A stretch of 64,000 nucleotides of DNA from Escarpia spicata (taxonomy: Eukaryota > Annelida > Polychaeta > Sabellida > Siboglinidae). A model generated the notes under the pieces. That model was not told the origin of the DNA. It saw only the letters and a program-made list of their open reading frames with translations, and did not search any database. Below, piece by piece: positions 52,801-61,849 of the stretch. The position numbers were made by a program, and so were the translations under genes. The number at the start of each line of letters is the position of its first letter. Position 1 is the first letter of the stretch. Location: the NCBI GenBank assembly GCA_963995525.1, contig OZ023210.1:21187913-21251912 (forward strand), written 5' to 3'.

Positions 52801-55800
52801 ATGAAACGATAACTAAGGAAGATTATGAAGCAAATTACCATGGCATCTACCCTTTCTAACATACATTTAATATTTTAAAGCTGATTATTGTGTATTGTAA
52901 TAATAAACTGGTTACATAATTGTGACTTTAGTAATAACAACAATAGCATAAAAATGGTTTTCCTAAAAAATCAATAGAAATTGGGAAGACAACTACAGAA
53001 AACTAAACCTTGAGACAGCTTCAATGCTCAAACTTGGGCAACTATTGACCGTTCATTAGGTAGGTACTTGCAGTAAGGTAAGAACTAAGAATAAGATCAC
53101 AACTGATCGTTAAAACACCTTTATTGCATTGCGTATTGTAACATACAGATGGATACAACTTCATTATTTCTGGATAGCATCACTCGCTCAAAAAGGCCGA
53201 GATCACTGGCTATACAGGCCGAGATCACTGCCGCACACATATTTCTGGCCAAACTGTAGGTTCCTAATGGTATAGTGTACAGATTTGTATGAAAGATCAA
53301 TAATGGGATAAGGCAGAACATCATTAACCACTCATCAGCGCCAGCCTGTGTGCAGTGTCCGGTTAGATGGTGTGGAACATGTTCCGTCCGGCAATGTAAT
53401 GTGTTTCCATTAACGCAATGTTTTAGTAGTTGTGTTACAAATAAAATGTGTTGCAATAAACAGGTCATTTGTACTGTGCTCACAAGTGCTGTTATTTTGG
53501 TTGCACACCTCAATACCGGATTGGGAAGACGGGAGACTCATGCAAATCACCATTTTAGAGATGTATTGAATTTATATAATGAATACGCTGGCTATGGCAC
53601 ATTGTAAAAGTATCTTGTCCCAGACGATCCAATCTCCAAATGACCTAGGTCACTGAAATGGTGATAATAATATTGGTTTATTGCTCCCTGGATGGGTGAA
53701 AGTTAGTGGATAATATTTTTAATAAATGAAATTCTTAAAATATTTTATAGTGGATAGCTTCTGTCTTCTCGTGAGACAATGCTTGTCTTATCGGCTTAGT
53801 GCTGGTTGTGAACATGACGTCTCGTACGTTTGCTCTCCTGGTTTGTATCGGTGTAATGGGCAAAGTGTGTAGTGTTTATCTTGGAACTTACCAAAATGTT
53901 CTGAGAAAGCATGTTCTAAAGGCTTGAAGATTCACGCAAGAAGAAACACTACTTCCTAGGTATATTTTGGGCACTGATAGAGAGTTGTCGGAAAACTATA
54001 TTTTGTAGAATAGATGGTTTATGTGATAATGTCTTAGCAGCAGTTGGAATCCCCAAATCAGTGAGATGATCTGTCGTCTTAATTTTGACCTATGTTAAAA
54101 CAAATTGGGTTGTGCAATGAGATTCAGGTCGTTACACTTGATAGCTATATTATCGCCGCACCATGCTTGCAGGTACGTTGTGCTGACAAGTAAACACCAT
54201 GAGGGTTTCTGCAACTGGCCTACAAACGTCTCATTCAATTGGAACGCCCAGCAAGTTGGACCCAAGAGGGACCTTGTAGGTAAGGTCATTATTGGAATGT
54301 AGGACCTCATAGATAAGGTCATTATTGGAAGTCGGACTCAAGAGGGACTTCGTTGGTAAGGTCATTTTTATCTTAAAATTGCTTATTATGTGAAAAGTTT
54401 ATATATGGAGTTGAGGAAATTGATGCATTTCACTCACTCACTCACTCACTCACTCACTCACTCACTCACTCACTCACTCACTCACTCACTCACTCACTCA
54501 CTCACTCACTCACTCACTCACTCACTCACTCACCCACCCACCCACCCACTCACTCACTCACTCACTCACTCACTCACTTAATCCTCTTCATGCCGTAGGT
54601 GGCACAAAAGGCATCAACAAGAGAGCGCCACTGCTGTCGGTCGGCAGCCCGTGCATCGATCGTACTCCACATTAGCTGGCAGGCCTTCATTTCCTTCTCC
54701 ACTGTTCTTAGCCATGACTCTATTGGATGACCTTGTCTCCGACTTCCATCCGCTGCCCAACATAGGGCTATCTTTGGTAGTGCGCCTGTGGACATTCTGC
54801 AAATGTGCCGTAGCCATCTCCATCTCCGTCTCATGATCTTCGTAGCCAGTGATGTTGAATCTGTCTGGTGGAGCAGCTCTTTATTGGTGATGGTGTTTGG
54901 CCAACATATCTCTATAATCTTTCGGATACACTTGTTCTGGAAGGTCTCTTGCTTGTGTGTTAGTCTTGCTGTCAACTTAGATCGGCCAAACAAGGTCTGT
55001 TGACTGTTCCGAGATATCACCTTGAACATTATAGCCGTCGTTCCTTCTCGGTGGCTGGCCTGATCCTGTGGAATGCTCTGCCTCATGCACTCAGGCATGC
55101 AAACTGCGTTGCCACCTTCAAATCACTTTTAAAGACACACTTATTTCGACAGGCCTTCAAAGAACTTTGCAGTCCGCATCAGTGACACTTGTGCAATGTT
55201 GACATTCGGTTATGTATTTAGGTTGCAGTTATTTATCTATTTATTTTAATTTTTTTTTTAATTAGCGTATTATATGTATTTATTTTATTTTATTTAAGCA
55301 CATTATTTATTTTATGTATTTAAACGGCTAATTCATTTAACTTATGTATAATATATACACTTGTAAATATATTTATGTATTTATTTTTATTCAGGTTTAT
55401 CTAACTGACATTTTACGTAATTTATATATGATACTTTTAAATCATTTTCTTTTACCTTTCTATTTAATATTTCTATTTAATATGTTTTAGGTCATTTAAT
55501 GTATTTTACTTATACTCGTGTCAGCGCTTTTGAGCAAATTTGTTATCCGGACACACGACTCTCTATAAATGCATTATAATAAAATAATAAATAAAATAAC
55601 TTCTAGCACTCAGACCCATAGAGAAGTGCACTGAGAATGCTACAGTTGTGTAGTCTCAGTTTAGTTTTCAATCTCAGCTGTCTTGACTACCAGATGGATT
55701 TCAGCATTGCAAAAGTCTGGTTGGCTTTGTTGATTCTAGCACTGGCATCTTTCTCAGAGTATCCATTTGTTGTGACTTTGCTTCCCAAGTATACATATTC

Positions 55801-58800
55801 CTTGACTTCTTCCACGGATATCCTATATCATCTGCATAGTCCAGGTCTTCCAGAATTTACGTAAGTGTTCATCTGATGCCCCTGTTTCTCTTTGGTGATT
55901 TCCTTTATCAGCCAGTCAATGGCAAGGATATACAGAAATGGAGAAAGAATACATCCCTGCTTCATGCCAGATTTGATGCTGAAGCTGTCTGTCAGGTGGT
56001 TGTTACAAGCCACTTGACACAGAATGACTGTATAAAGTATCTTGATAACATTAACCATCTTCTGGGGGATTCCGTAGTGAAAAAGTATCTTTCACAAGGA
56101 TTCTCTGTGGAGGGACTTGAAAGATTTTTCAAAGTCATTGAATGCAGTGTAGATGTTACTGTTCCAATTAGTGCTTTGTTCTAAGATTTGCCTTAATGTG
56201 AATATGTGATCTATGCAAGACTTGCCTCTTCTGAAACCGGCTTGTTTTTGTCGACGAATGGTATAAATAGGTGGTAGCTGCTGATATTCTCTTCAGTATA
56301 ATGTGACCACGCCAGTTATTGCAGTTTTCTAAATCGCCTTTCTTTGATAGTCTTCCATTCGTTTGGGTAGTCTTCTTCATCCCAGATCTTCTAGAAGATC
56401 TAACAAAGGATACTCAGTGTTTTCTCTTCCTCTGCTTTTAACATTTCTGGACAAATACTGTCATTTCTTGGTGCTTTTCTATTCTTCTGAGCTTTAATGG
56501 CTTCTCAGACTTCTGCTTCGGTGATCCGGTTGAGGTTGACCGCAAGGTCCTCCACTGCCTCAGGAATGCCAACAATGGCGGGTGGGTCCGGAGATTGAGA
56601 ATTGTTCAAAGTGTTCCTTCCACTTCTCCACCTTCTCTTTCTCAACTGTGATGATCTTTCCATCTGTGGCTTTCAGTGGGAGGTTCTGGTTGTGTCCAGT
56701 ACCTCCTTTCAGCTTCTTCGTTATTTTATAGAGTGACTTCATGTCTTGTCTGCATGCTGCTTCTACTGCCTCCGTGGCATCTGTGCATGTGCATTTATCA
56801 ATTCTGGCACCCTTTCTCACTTCCTTGTCTTTCTGAGAAAATTCCTTGGAAAGTCGTTCTTTAAGTCTTGGTGATTTTGTAGTGAGTAGTCGCTTCTTTA
56901 TTTCCTTCCTTTGGTCTATTTTGTACCAGGTTGAAGTGGAGATCCATTGTTCTTTCTTTGATTCTTCTGTATCCTAGCACTGTTTTCCCTGCTTGCTCCA
57001 TAGCCTTGTTGAAACTGTGTATTGTCATCTCTGTTTCAGAATACAAAATCTGTTCTTCAGAGCAAATATCAACTGCTGCTTTGTTTCTGGGTTCTGCAGC
57101 TTGTCTGTTGCTTATTTTCTCCAGTCTTGACCTTCCTTAACAGGCTGTGGTCGCTACCAGCATCTGCTAGTCTCCTTGTTTTGACATCTTGTAGTGAGCG
57201 CCTCCATTTCCCGTTAATCAGGATGTGATCTATTTGGTACTCAGTCTTGCCATCTGGAGATCTCCATGTCAGCTTGTGAATTGTCTTATGCTAGAAAAGC
57301 GTTCCTCCGATCACAAGGTAATTTCCCCCACATATGTCACACATTCTGCTGCCATTTTCATTCATCCTGCCTGTTCCATGTTTGCCCATGATCCTCTCCC
57401 TGTTTGTTTTGTTGCTCCCCACACGTGCATCGAAGTCCCCAAGAACCACTAGTACGTCATGTTGGGGGATGTCTTCCAAACTTGACTGAAGACTCATAAA
57501 AGGTGTCTTTGTCCTCGTCCTCTGTTTCTTCTGTTGGCGTATTATATAGATTGCCACTGAATGTTTGATAAATCTAGAGTTAAATCTAGCATAAATAAGT
57601 CTCTCACTGATCGGCCTCCAATCAAGAAGAGTGTTGTTGTGCTTCCTCTGGATGATCAGGGCCACTCCCTGTCGATGTTGGTTGTCTTCTTTGCCTGACC
57701 ATATTACGGTGTCTCCTACTCTCTTCCCAGCTCCAGTCCATCTGGCCTCCATGATGCCTGGCAGTCTGATCTTGTATTGATGCATTTCCTGGAGAACTTG
57801 TGCAAGTCTTCCTGTCTGGTACAGCGTTCTCACATTCCAGCATCTTAATTGTTGATTTTGGTGTTAGGAGATCCACTGTCGGGGTGGGGGCTTCCTTGCG
57901 GGTTTAGCCGCCATCCGTCATTGAACCAGTTTGCTTCTACAACCAGGTGCAGTGTTCTCTCTTTTTTCAATTTCCTTAGGTAGTCTGTTTTTACAGGGTG
58001 GGGTCGCTAGCCCCACACACAACCCTCCTCGTTTACCCGGGCTTGGGACCGGCAGAACACTCTCATAGAGAGTATCCAGGTGGAGTTAATTGATGCATAG
58101 TGTGTATTACTTCACAGGAAATTTGTATTTAAAAGATAGACGCAACTTTAACATTTCAGTGTATTGATAGTTGCCTGCTATATGCAGGGCATGGTTGTTT
58201 GCCACTTTCTATCAAAAACAAATGTTTCTTCCAATTAGCAATGTAAATGTACATATTATTCATTTGATATGTGTGTTATTGAGTTTACTGCGTATCAAAC
58301 ATTAGCTATTTAAAGACGCTCGTCAAGCATCCATTTGCAAGAATTGGATTAAAGATAAATCCTGAAAAAAACAATTATATCTCATTCAACCAATTTGGAA
58401 ACACCAGCATTGTTGCCAGGGAAGGAGCTGTTTTAGAGAAGGTTGAAGACTACAAATATCTTGGCTCCTGAGACTGCAAAACAGACAAAGACATTAAAAC
58501 CAGGAAGGCAATGGTGTGGAGAGCACTCAACCAACTAAGCCTAATATGGAAATCTACACTCCCACGCAAAATCAAGCAGCGACTGTTTATTGCAACAGTA
58601 GAGTCTGTGCTACACTATGGATGCAAAACATGGACAATGACGACAAACTTGACAAACAACTAAACAGATGTTATATAAGAATGCTTCGATCCACATTTAA
58701 CATTCACTGGCAACAGTATTTGACAAACATAGAACTATACAGTGGAATGTGTAAAATCACTGATAAACTAAGAAGACAATTGAGATTTGCCAGAAGCTGC

Positions 58801-61534
58801 TACAGACATAAGGATGATCTTGTGGCAACCGACACATGGAAGAACCAAGGCAGGAAGGCCAGCAGCAACTTACATCGACTGCTTAAAGGAAGATAAAGGA
58901 AGATGTGGGTCTAGAGATGGAGGAGCTGAAGATGGCAATGGCAGACAGAGGAATCTGGAAACGGATTATTAAAGCCACTAATATTTGATCCCAGTGGCTG
59001 ACATGAGTGAGTGAGTGTGAGTCATCAAGCAAGTCCTGCGACCAAAATGTGGGTCACAGACAAAAATGGTTAAGAACTGCTGCCATGTGTTAACCTTTTA
59101 CTTCTAATCATCTTGTGCTATTTCCTGTAGTAATATTAACAAACACCATTTAGTTTCATTTTTGCACAGCTGGCCATATCTCTAGCTTTGTTATAATCGC
59201 AAATTGTTGTCAATAATTCGTAATTCTGCACCAATGTTCAAATTAGCCATATTGCTTCTTTTAGCAGGAGATGTCAGTCTTAATACTGGGCCTGCTTTTT
59301 GCCATAATATGAGGTTTGCTCTAACAAATATTTCATCTATTTGTAGCAAGACATCTTTGGGTGATTTGCTATTTAAAAATAAATAATTTTCTTGCTATCA
59401 CGGAAACCGGGCTTAGACCACATGATATTGCTGCAAGTATCCCCTACGTTACTCCACCAAGATATTGCTGCATGTATCCCCTATGTTACTCCACCAAGGT
59501 ATTGCTGCATGTATCCCCTACGTTACTCCACGAAGATATTGCTGCATGTATCCCCTATGTTACTCCACGAAGATATTGCTGCATGTATCCCCTATGTTAC
59601 TCCACCAAGGTATTGCTGCATGTATCCCCTACGTTACTCCACCAAGATATTACTGCATGTATCCCCTATTTTACTCCACGAAGATATTGCTGCATGTATC
59701 CCCTATGTTACTACACCAAGGTATTGCTGCATGTATCCCCTACGTTACTCCACGAAGATATTGCTGCATGTATCCCCTATGTTACTCCACGAAGATATTG
59801 CTGCATGTATCCCCTATGTTACTCCACCAAGGTATTGCTGCATGTATCCCCTACGTTACTCCACCAAGATATTGCTGCATGTATCCCCTATTTTACTCCA
59901 CGAAGATATTGCTGCATGTATCCCCTATGTTACTACACCAAGATATTGCTGCATGTATCCCCTACGTTACTCCACCAAGATATTGCTGCATGTATCCCCT
60001 ACATTACTCCACCAAGATATTGCTGCATGTATCCCCTACGTTACTCCACCAAGATATTGCTGCATGTATCCCCTACGTTACTCCACCAAGATATTGCTGC
60101 ATGTATCCCCTACGTTACTCCACCAAGATATTGCTGCATGTATCCCCTATGTTACTCCACCAAGATATTGCTGCATGTATCCCCTACGTTACTCCACCAA
60201 GATATTGCTGCATGTATCCCCTACGTTACTCCACCAAGATATTGCTGCATGTATCCCCTATGTTACTCCACCAAGATATTGCTGCATGTATCCCCTACGT
60301 TACTCCACCAAGATATTGCTGCATGTATCCCCTATGTTACTCCACCAAGATATTGCTGCATGTATCCCCTATGTTACTTCACCAAGATATTGCTGCATGT
60401 ATTTCCTATGTTAGTCCACCAGGATATTTTGTCTATCAACACATGCGTTTAGTTGGTAGGGGTGGAAGTGTTGTTGTTTTCTGTTGTCTAAAAATTAAAG
60501 AAATAATGTACATTCTGTCCTTGCATACATTAGTTTTTAGAAAGTATGTGTTTAGATTTCTTACTCCTGTTTATGACGATATTTAATCGTCATTCAGGAC
60601 AACATCTGTCCACGGACCATTACTGTTCATTCTCTATACAACTCCACTGAGCTAATTTGCTTGAGTCACCACCTTTATGCAGATGATAGGCCTCTATGTA
60701 TATTTATTTTTCTTTGTCTACTCTTGAAACCAGTTGCACCTGAAATGAGCTCAGAGACAGCATAGAACAAAACAAGTGTTTTTGTATAATAAGGCCCCAT
60801 ATTTTTGTTTTCTCCCAGAAAAATCTCCATTGAATAAATAGGCGTGACTGAAACCACTTGCTTGGACCTTGCAACGAAACAAAGAAGGCAGTGATGTAGT
60901 TTGCCGATTTAGGCATCAAACAAAATAAGTTTTTCAGGTTGTCTCGTAAATGAGTAGGTTTCTGTCACCAATAATGCATACTTATATAGTACATATTGAA
61001 ATATATAGTATAAAATGGCTATGCTTCATTTCCCCTTTAACCAGTGTGCTTAATAACAGGAGACATTGAAGAAACAGTGATGTTAAGAAAATGATATTCG
61101 TCTTCTTATAATGTATCAGTTGCATCTAATAAAGATAAATATGACATATGATATTTGCATCCTTTTTTATCGGAGTATGTTGCAATATAATGTTTGCTTC
61201 TAAACACAGCACCTAGTAGTCACATTACCTTCTGGTATACTTTGCTAGAAAGAAAGAATGTGTGAAATAGGCATAATTCTTTGTTCTGCAAAATGTTTGC
61301 ACGACTTATTTTTTGAACACTGATCTGCATCTTTTTGTATTGAATCATGTTATGCAATGACGCGGACTGACAGTTGTTAACTTGAACATGTTGGTTTAAA
61401 CAGGAGACTTGGCAAAAGCTATCCGGAAACGAACTGACATCCATTTCGGATTGTATCATTCCCTGTTTGAATGGTACAATCCGATGTACCTGCAAGACCA
61501 TGCCAATTCTTTCAAGACGCAATACTTTGTCGAG
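46837..61534 (+). CDS. Alpha-L-fucosidase (GH29), exons 1-3, 3' partial
   Basis: Exon 1 is 46837-47174, exon 2 54173-54279 and exon 3 61404-61534; they join in frame as [17 protein letters not shown] and KRDLVGDLAKAI. Residues 1-20 form a signal peptide ([20 protein letters not shown]). Then come the GH29 landmarks [19 protein letters not shown], the [16 protein letters not shown] helix, [40 protein letters not shown] and FKTQYFVE. Known: GH29 enzymes remove terminal alpha-L-fucose from glycoconjugates in lysosomes or outside the cell, using a retaining mechanism. The Asp nucleophile lies further C-terminal, beyond the window. About 192 codons are seen. Introns are 7.0 and 7.1 kb and filled with repeats. 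The exon 2 donor region is triplicated (54255-54372). Confidence 0.93.
47274..47901. mobile_element. Foldback/MITE with long inverted arms, interrupted by a SINE-like insertion
   Basis: Left end GGCACTTTTGTAGAATCCGG, right end its inverse CCGGATTCTACACAAGTGCC. The arms pair over nearly 200 bp each (shared ACCCACCTCGATTTCGC, TAACTT...GAGTTTTG, GTTAGTTCCAT, AGCGACCCGGTTTGC), with a GC-rich centre near 47690. The left arm is interrupted at about 47315-47526. There is no transposase and no clear target duplication. It lies 100 bp into fucosidase intron 1. Confidence 0.85.
47315..47526 (-). mobile_element. Short interspersed element with (GAA)n tail, copy 2, nested
   Basis: The reverse complement matches 10990-11225 and ends in the same CGGAAGAAGAAG tail. 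It is inserted within the left arm of the foldback element, splitting ATAACTT from GAGTTTTG, so it is younger than that element. Confidence 0.7.
47902..49240. other. Fucosidase intron 1, no element recognised
   Basis: Mostly unremarkable AT-rich DNA. 48630-48830 is strongly biased to A and C on the plus strand (few G), which keeps one frame open by chance. No coding similarity. Confidence 0.5.
49240..49790 (+). mobile_element. LINE 3' fragment (CR1/Jockey-like)
   Basis: Frames include [44 protein letters not shown], an [21 protein letters not shown] piece and [18 protein letters not shown], the standard LINE ORF2 C-terminus. It ends with TGGCAATCTTGTTAAATCTTG. Same family as 28690-29085. Confidence 0.82.
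50195..50275. repeat. (TTGG)n-like simple repeat
   Basis: Imperfect GTTGGTTGGTT runs at the start of the 50.2-50.5 kb minisatellite region. Confidence 0.7.
50310..50535. repeat. Minisatellite with unit around CAGTGATCTCGGCCTGT
   Basis: Eight or more degenerate copies of a 17-30 bp unit (CTCGGCCTGT, AGTGA.CTCGGC). A single exact 31-bp unit ending GTGATGTTAGCCA recurs at 51539-51569, and two inverted units lie at 53195-53240. The family is therefore spread over 3 kb of fucosidase intron 1. Confidence 0.75.
50680..51010 (+). mobile_element. Short LINE remnant
   Basis: Pieces in shifted frames: [15 protein letters not shown] (RT region) and [19 protein letters not shown]...[16 protein letters not shown] (C-terminal end). 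The middle is deleted. Dead copy. Confidence 0.7.
51011..54172. other. Remainder of fucosidase intron 1
   Basis: AT-rich, with the minisatellite outliers noted above and a few duplicated words such as ATCAAAGA.AGACAA.ATGA (52640-52810, three spaced copies). No coding similarity. Confidence 0.5.
54255..54372 (+). repeat. Triplicated exon 2 donor region of the fucosidase gene
   Basis: The exon 2 end with its donor (54255-54297) is followed by a shorter copy (54298-54330), in which the donor GT has become AT, and a third copy (54331-54372) that keeps GTAAGG at 54356. Shared words: CAAGAGGGAC, TAAGGTCATTATTGGAA. Using the third donor would add 76 nt and shift the frame. Confidence 0.85.
54429..54578 (-). 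repeat. (TGAG)n tail array of the RTE-type LINE
   Basis: About 150 bp of CACT (TGAG on the minus strand) directly abutting the 3' end of the LINE ORF, with one CCCA block. It is read as the element's own tandem 3' tail expanded into a microsatellite. Confidence 0.85.
54574..58090 (-). mobile_element. Nearly full-length RTE-type LINE, decayed
   Basis: Minus strand. A 5' leader with a TGGGGCTAGCGACCCCACC hairpin (about 58020-57995) precedes the ORF. The endonuclease (57833-57291) shows [45 protein letters not shown] and [12 protein letters not shown] linker (57046-56560) follows, then RT parts (56058-55828: [20 protein letters not shown]) and a C-terminal zone (55100-54574: [45 protein letters not shown]). 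Several frameshifts and stops make it inactive. It is split by a plus-strand LINE piece (54992-55610). It lies in fucosidase intron 2. Confidence 0.88.
54992..55610 (+). mobile_element. LINE 3' fragment nested in the RTE-type LINE
   Basis: Encodes [32 protein letters not shown] and [14 protein letters not shown], the C-terminal end of a CR1-like ORF2. An AT-rich 3' UTR and a tail with AGCGCTTTTGAGCAAATTTG and AATAAATAAAATAA follow. It is on the opposite strand to its host element, hence a later insertion. Confidence 0.82.
58316..59018 (+). mobile_element. LINE 3' fragment ending in (TGAG)n
   Basis: Readable frames: [54 protein letters not shown], then [17 protein letters not shown]. The end is GGCTGACATGAGTGAGTGAG. 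Stops and shifts are present. The tail motif is the same as in the RTE-type element to its left. Confidence 0.75.
59180..60720 (+). mobile_element. CR1/L2-like LINE remnant hosting a minisatellite
   Basis: Starts with the ORF2 N-terminus ([50 protein letters not shown]). It is interrupted by the 37-bp array (59424-60422) and resumes with [17 protein letters not shown]. It then jumps by deletion to RT boxes [13 protein letters not shown] and HHLYADD near 60630-60690. No intact ORF; the RT catalytic region is only a stub. Confidence 0.78.
59424..60422 (+). repeat. 27 x 37-bp minisatellite, open in all three forward frames
   Basis: Exactly 27 units of 37 bp with no length changes (999 bp). Each starts GATATTGCTGCATGTATCCC and ends TACTCCACCAA. 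Units differ by a few substitutions (TACGTT/TATGTT, CCACCAAGA/CCACGAAGA/CCACCAAGG). It grew from a unit of the LINE endonuclease coding for [12 protein letters not shown]. Because 37 is not a multiple of 3 and no unit has a stop, all three forward frames are open for about 1.1 kb. Confidence 0.97.
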
Positions 61535-61849
61535 GTCAGTCTTAATTGACCCTGCACTCAGCGGGTATATTATGCTAGCACACAAACACCCCAACACACC
61601 ACCGAGACATAAACAACGCACCCACACCGCACATGCACGCCCATACAACATACTGCCACATGTAGTTGCACACAGTTGCGATTTACAGTACAAGTTGTAT
61701 ATGCAGTGAACTCAAGTTCGACATTATTAAGTTTTAACTGGAAACAGATTCCCAAGATATGATCTACAAAGTAAAAGAATCTCAAATCCAGATGTGATAT
61801 GAAAGTAATCATGTGCACAACAAACGAATGAATAAATGACATTTATTTC

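Noticed and set aside
53121..53607. 130-aa minus and 85-aa plus ORFs
   Set aside because: Overlapping on opposite strands, no motif and no clear exon boundaries; probably chance.
54390..54581. [16 protein letters not shown] ORF
   Set aside because: Translation of the CACT array.
59424..60422. CRISPR-like regular repeat array
   Set aside because: Units are contiguous with no spacers, and the locus is in animal DNA within a LINE.
59361..60586. Three overlapping ORFs of 340-373 aa that look like a large repetitive protein
   Set aside because: They are one 37-bp minisatellite read in three frames inside a dead LINE; no gene structure or unique domain supports a real protein.
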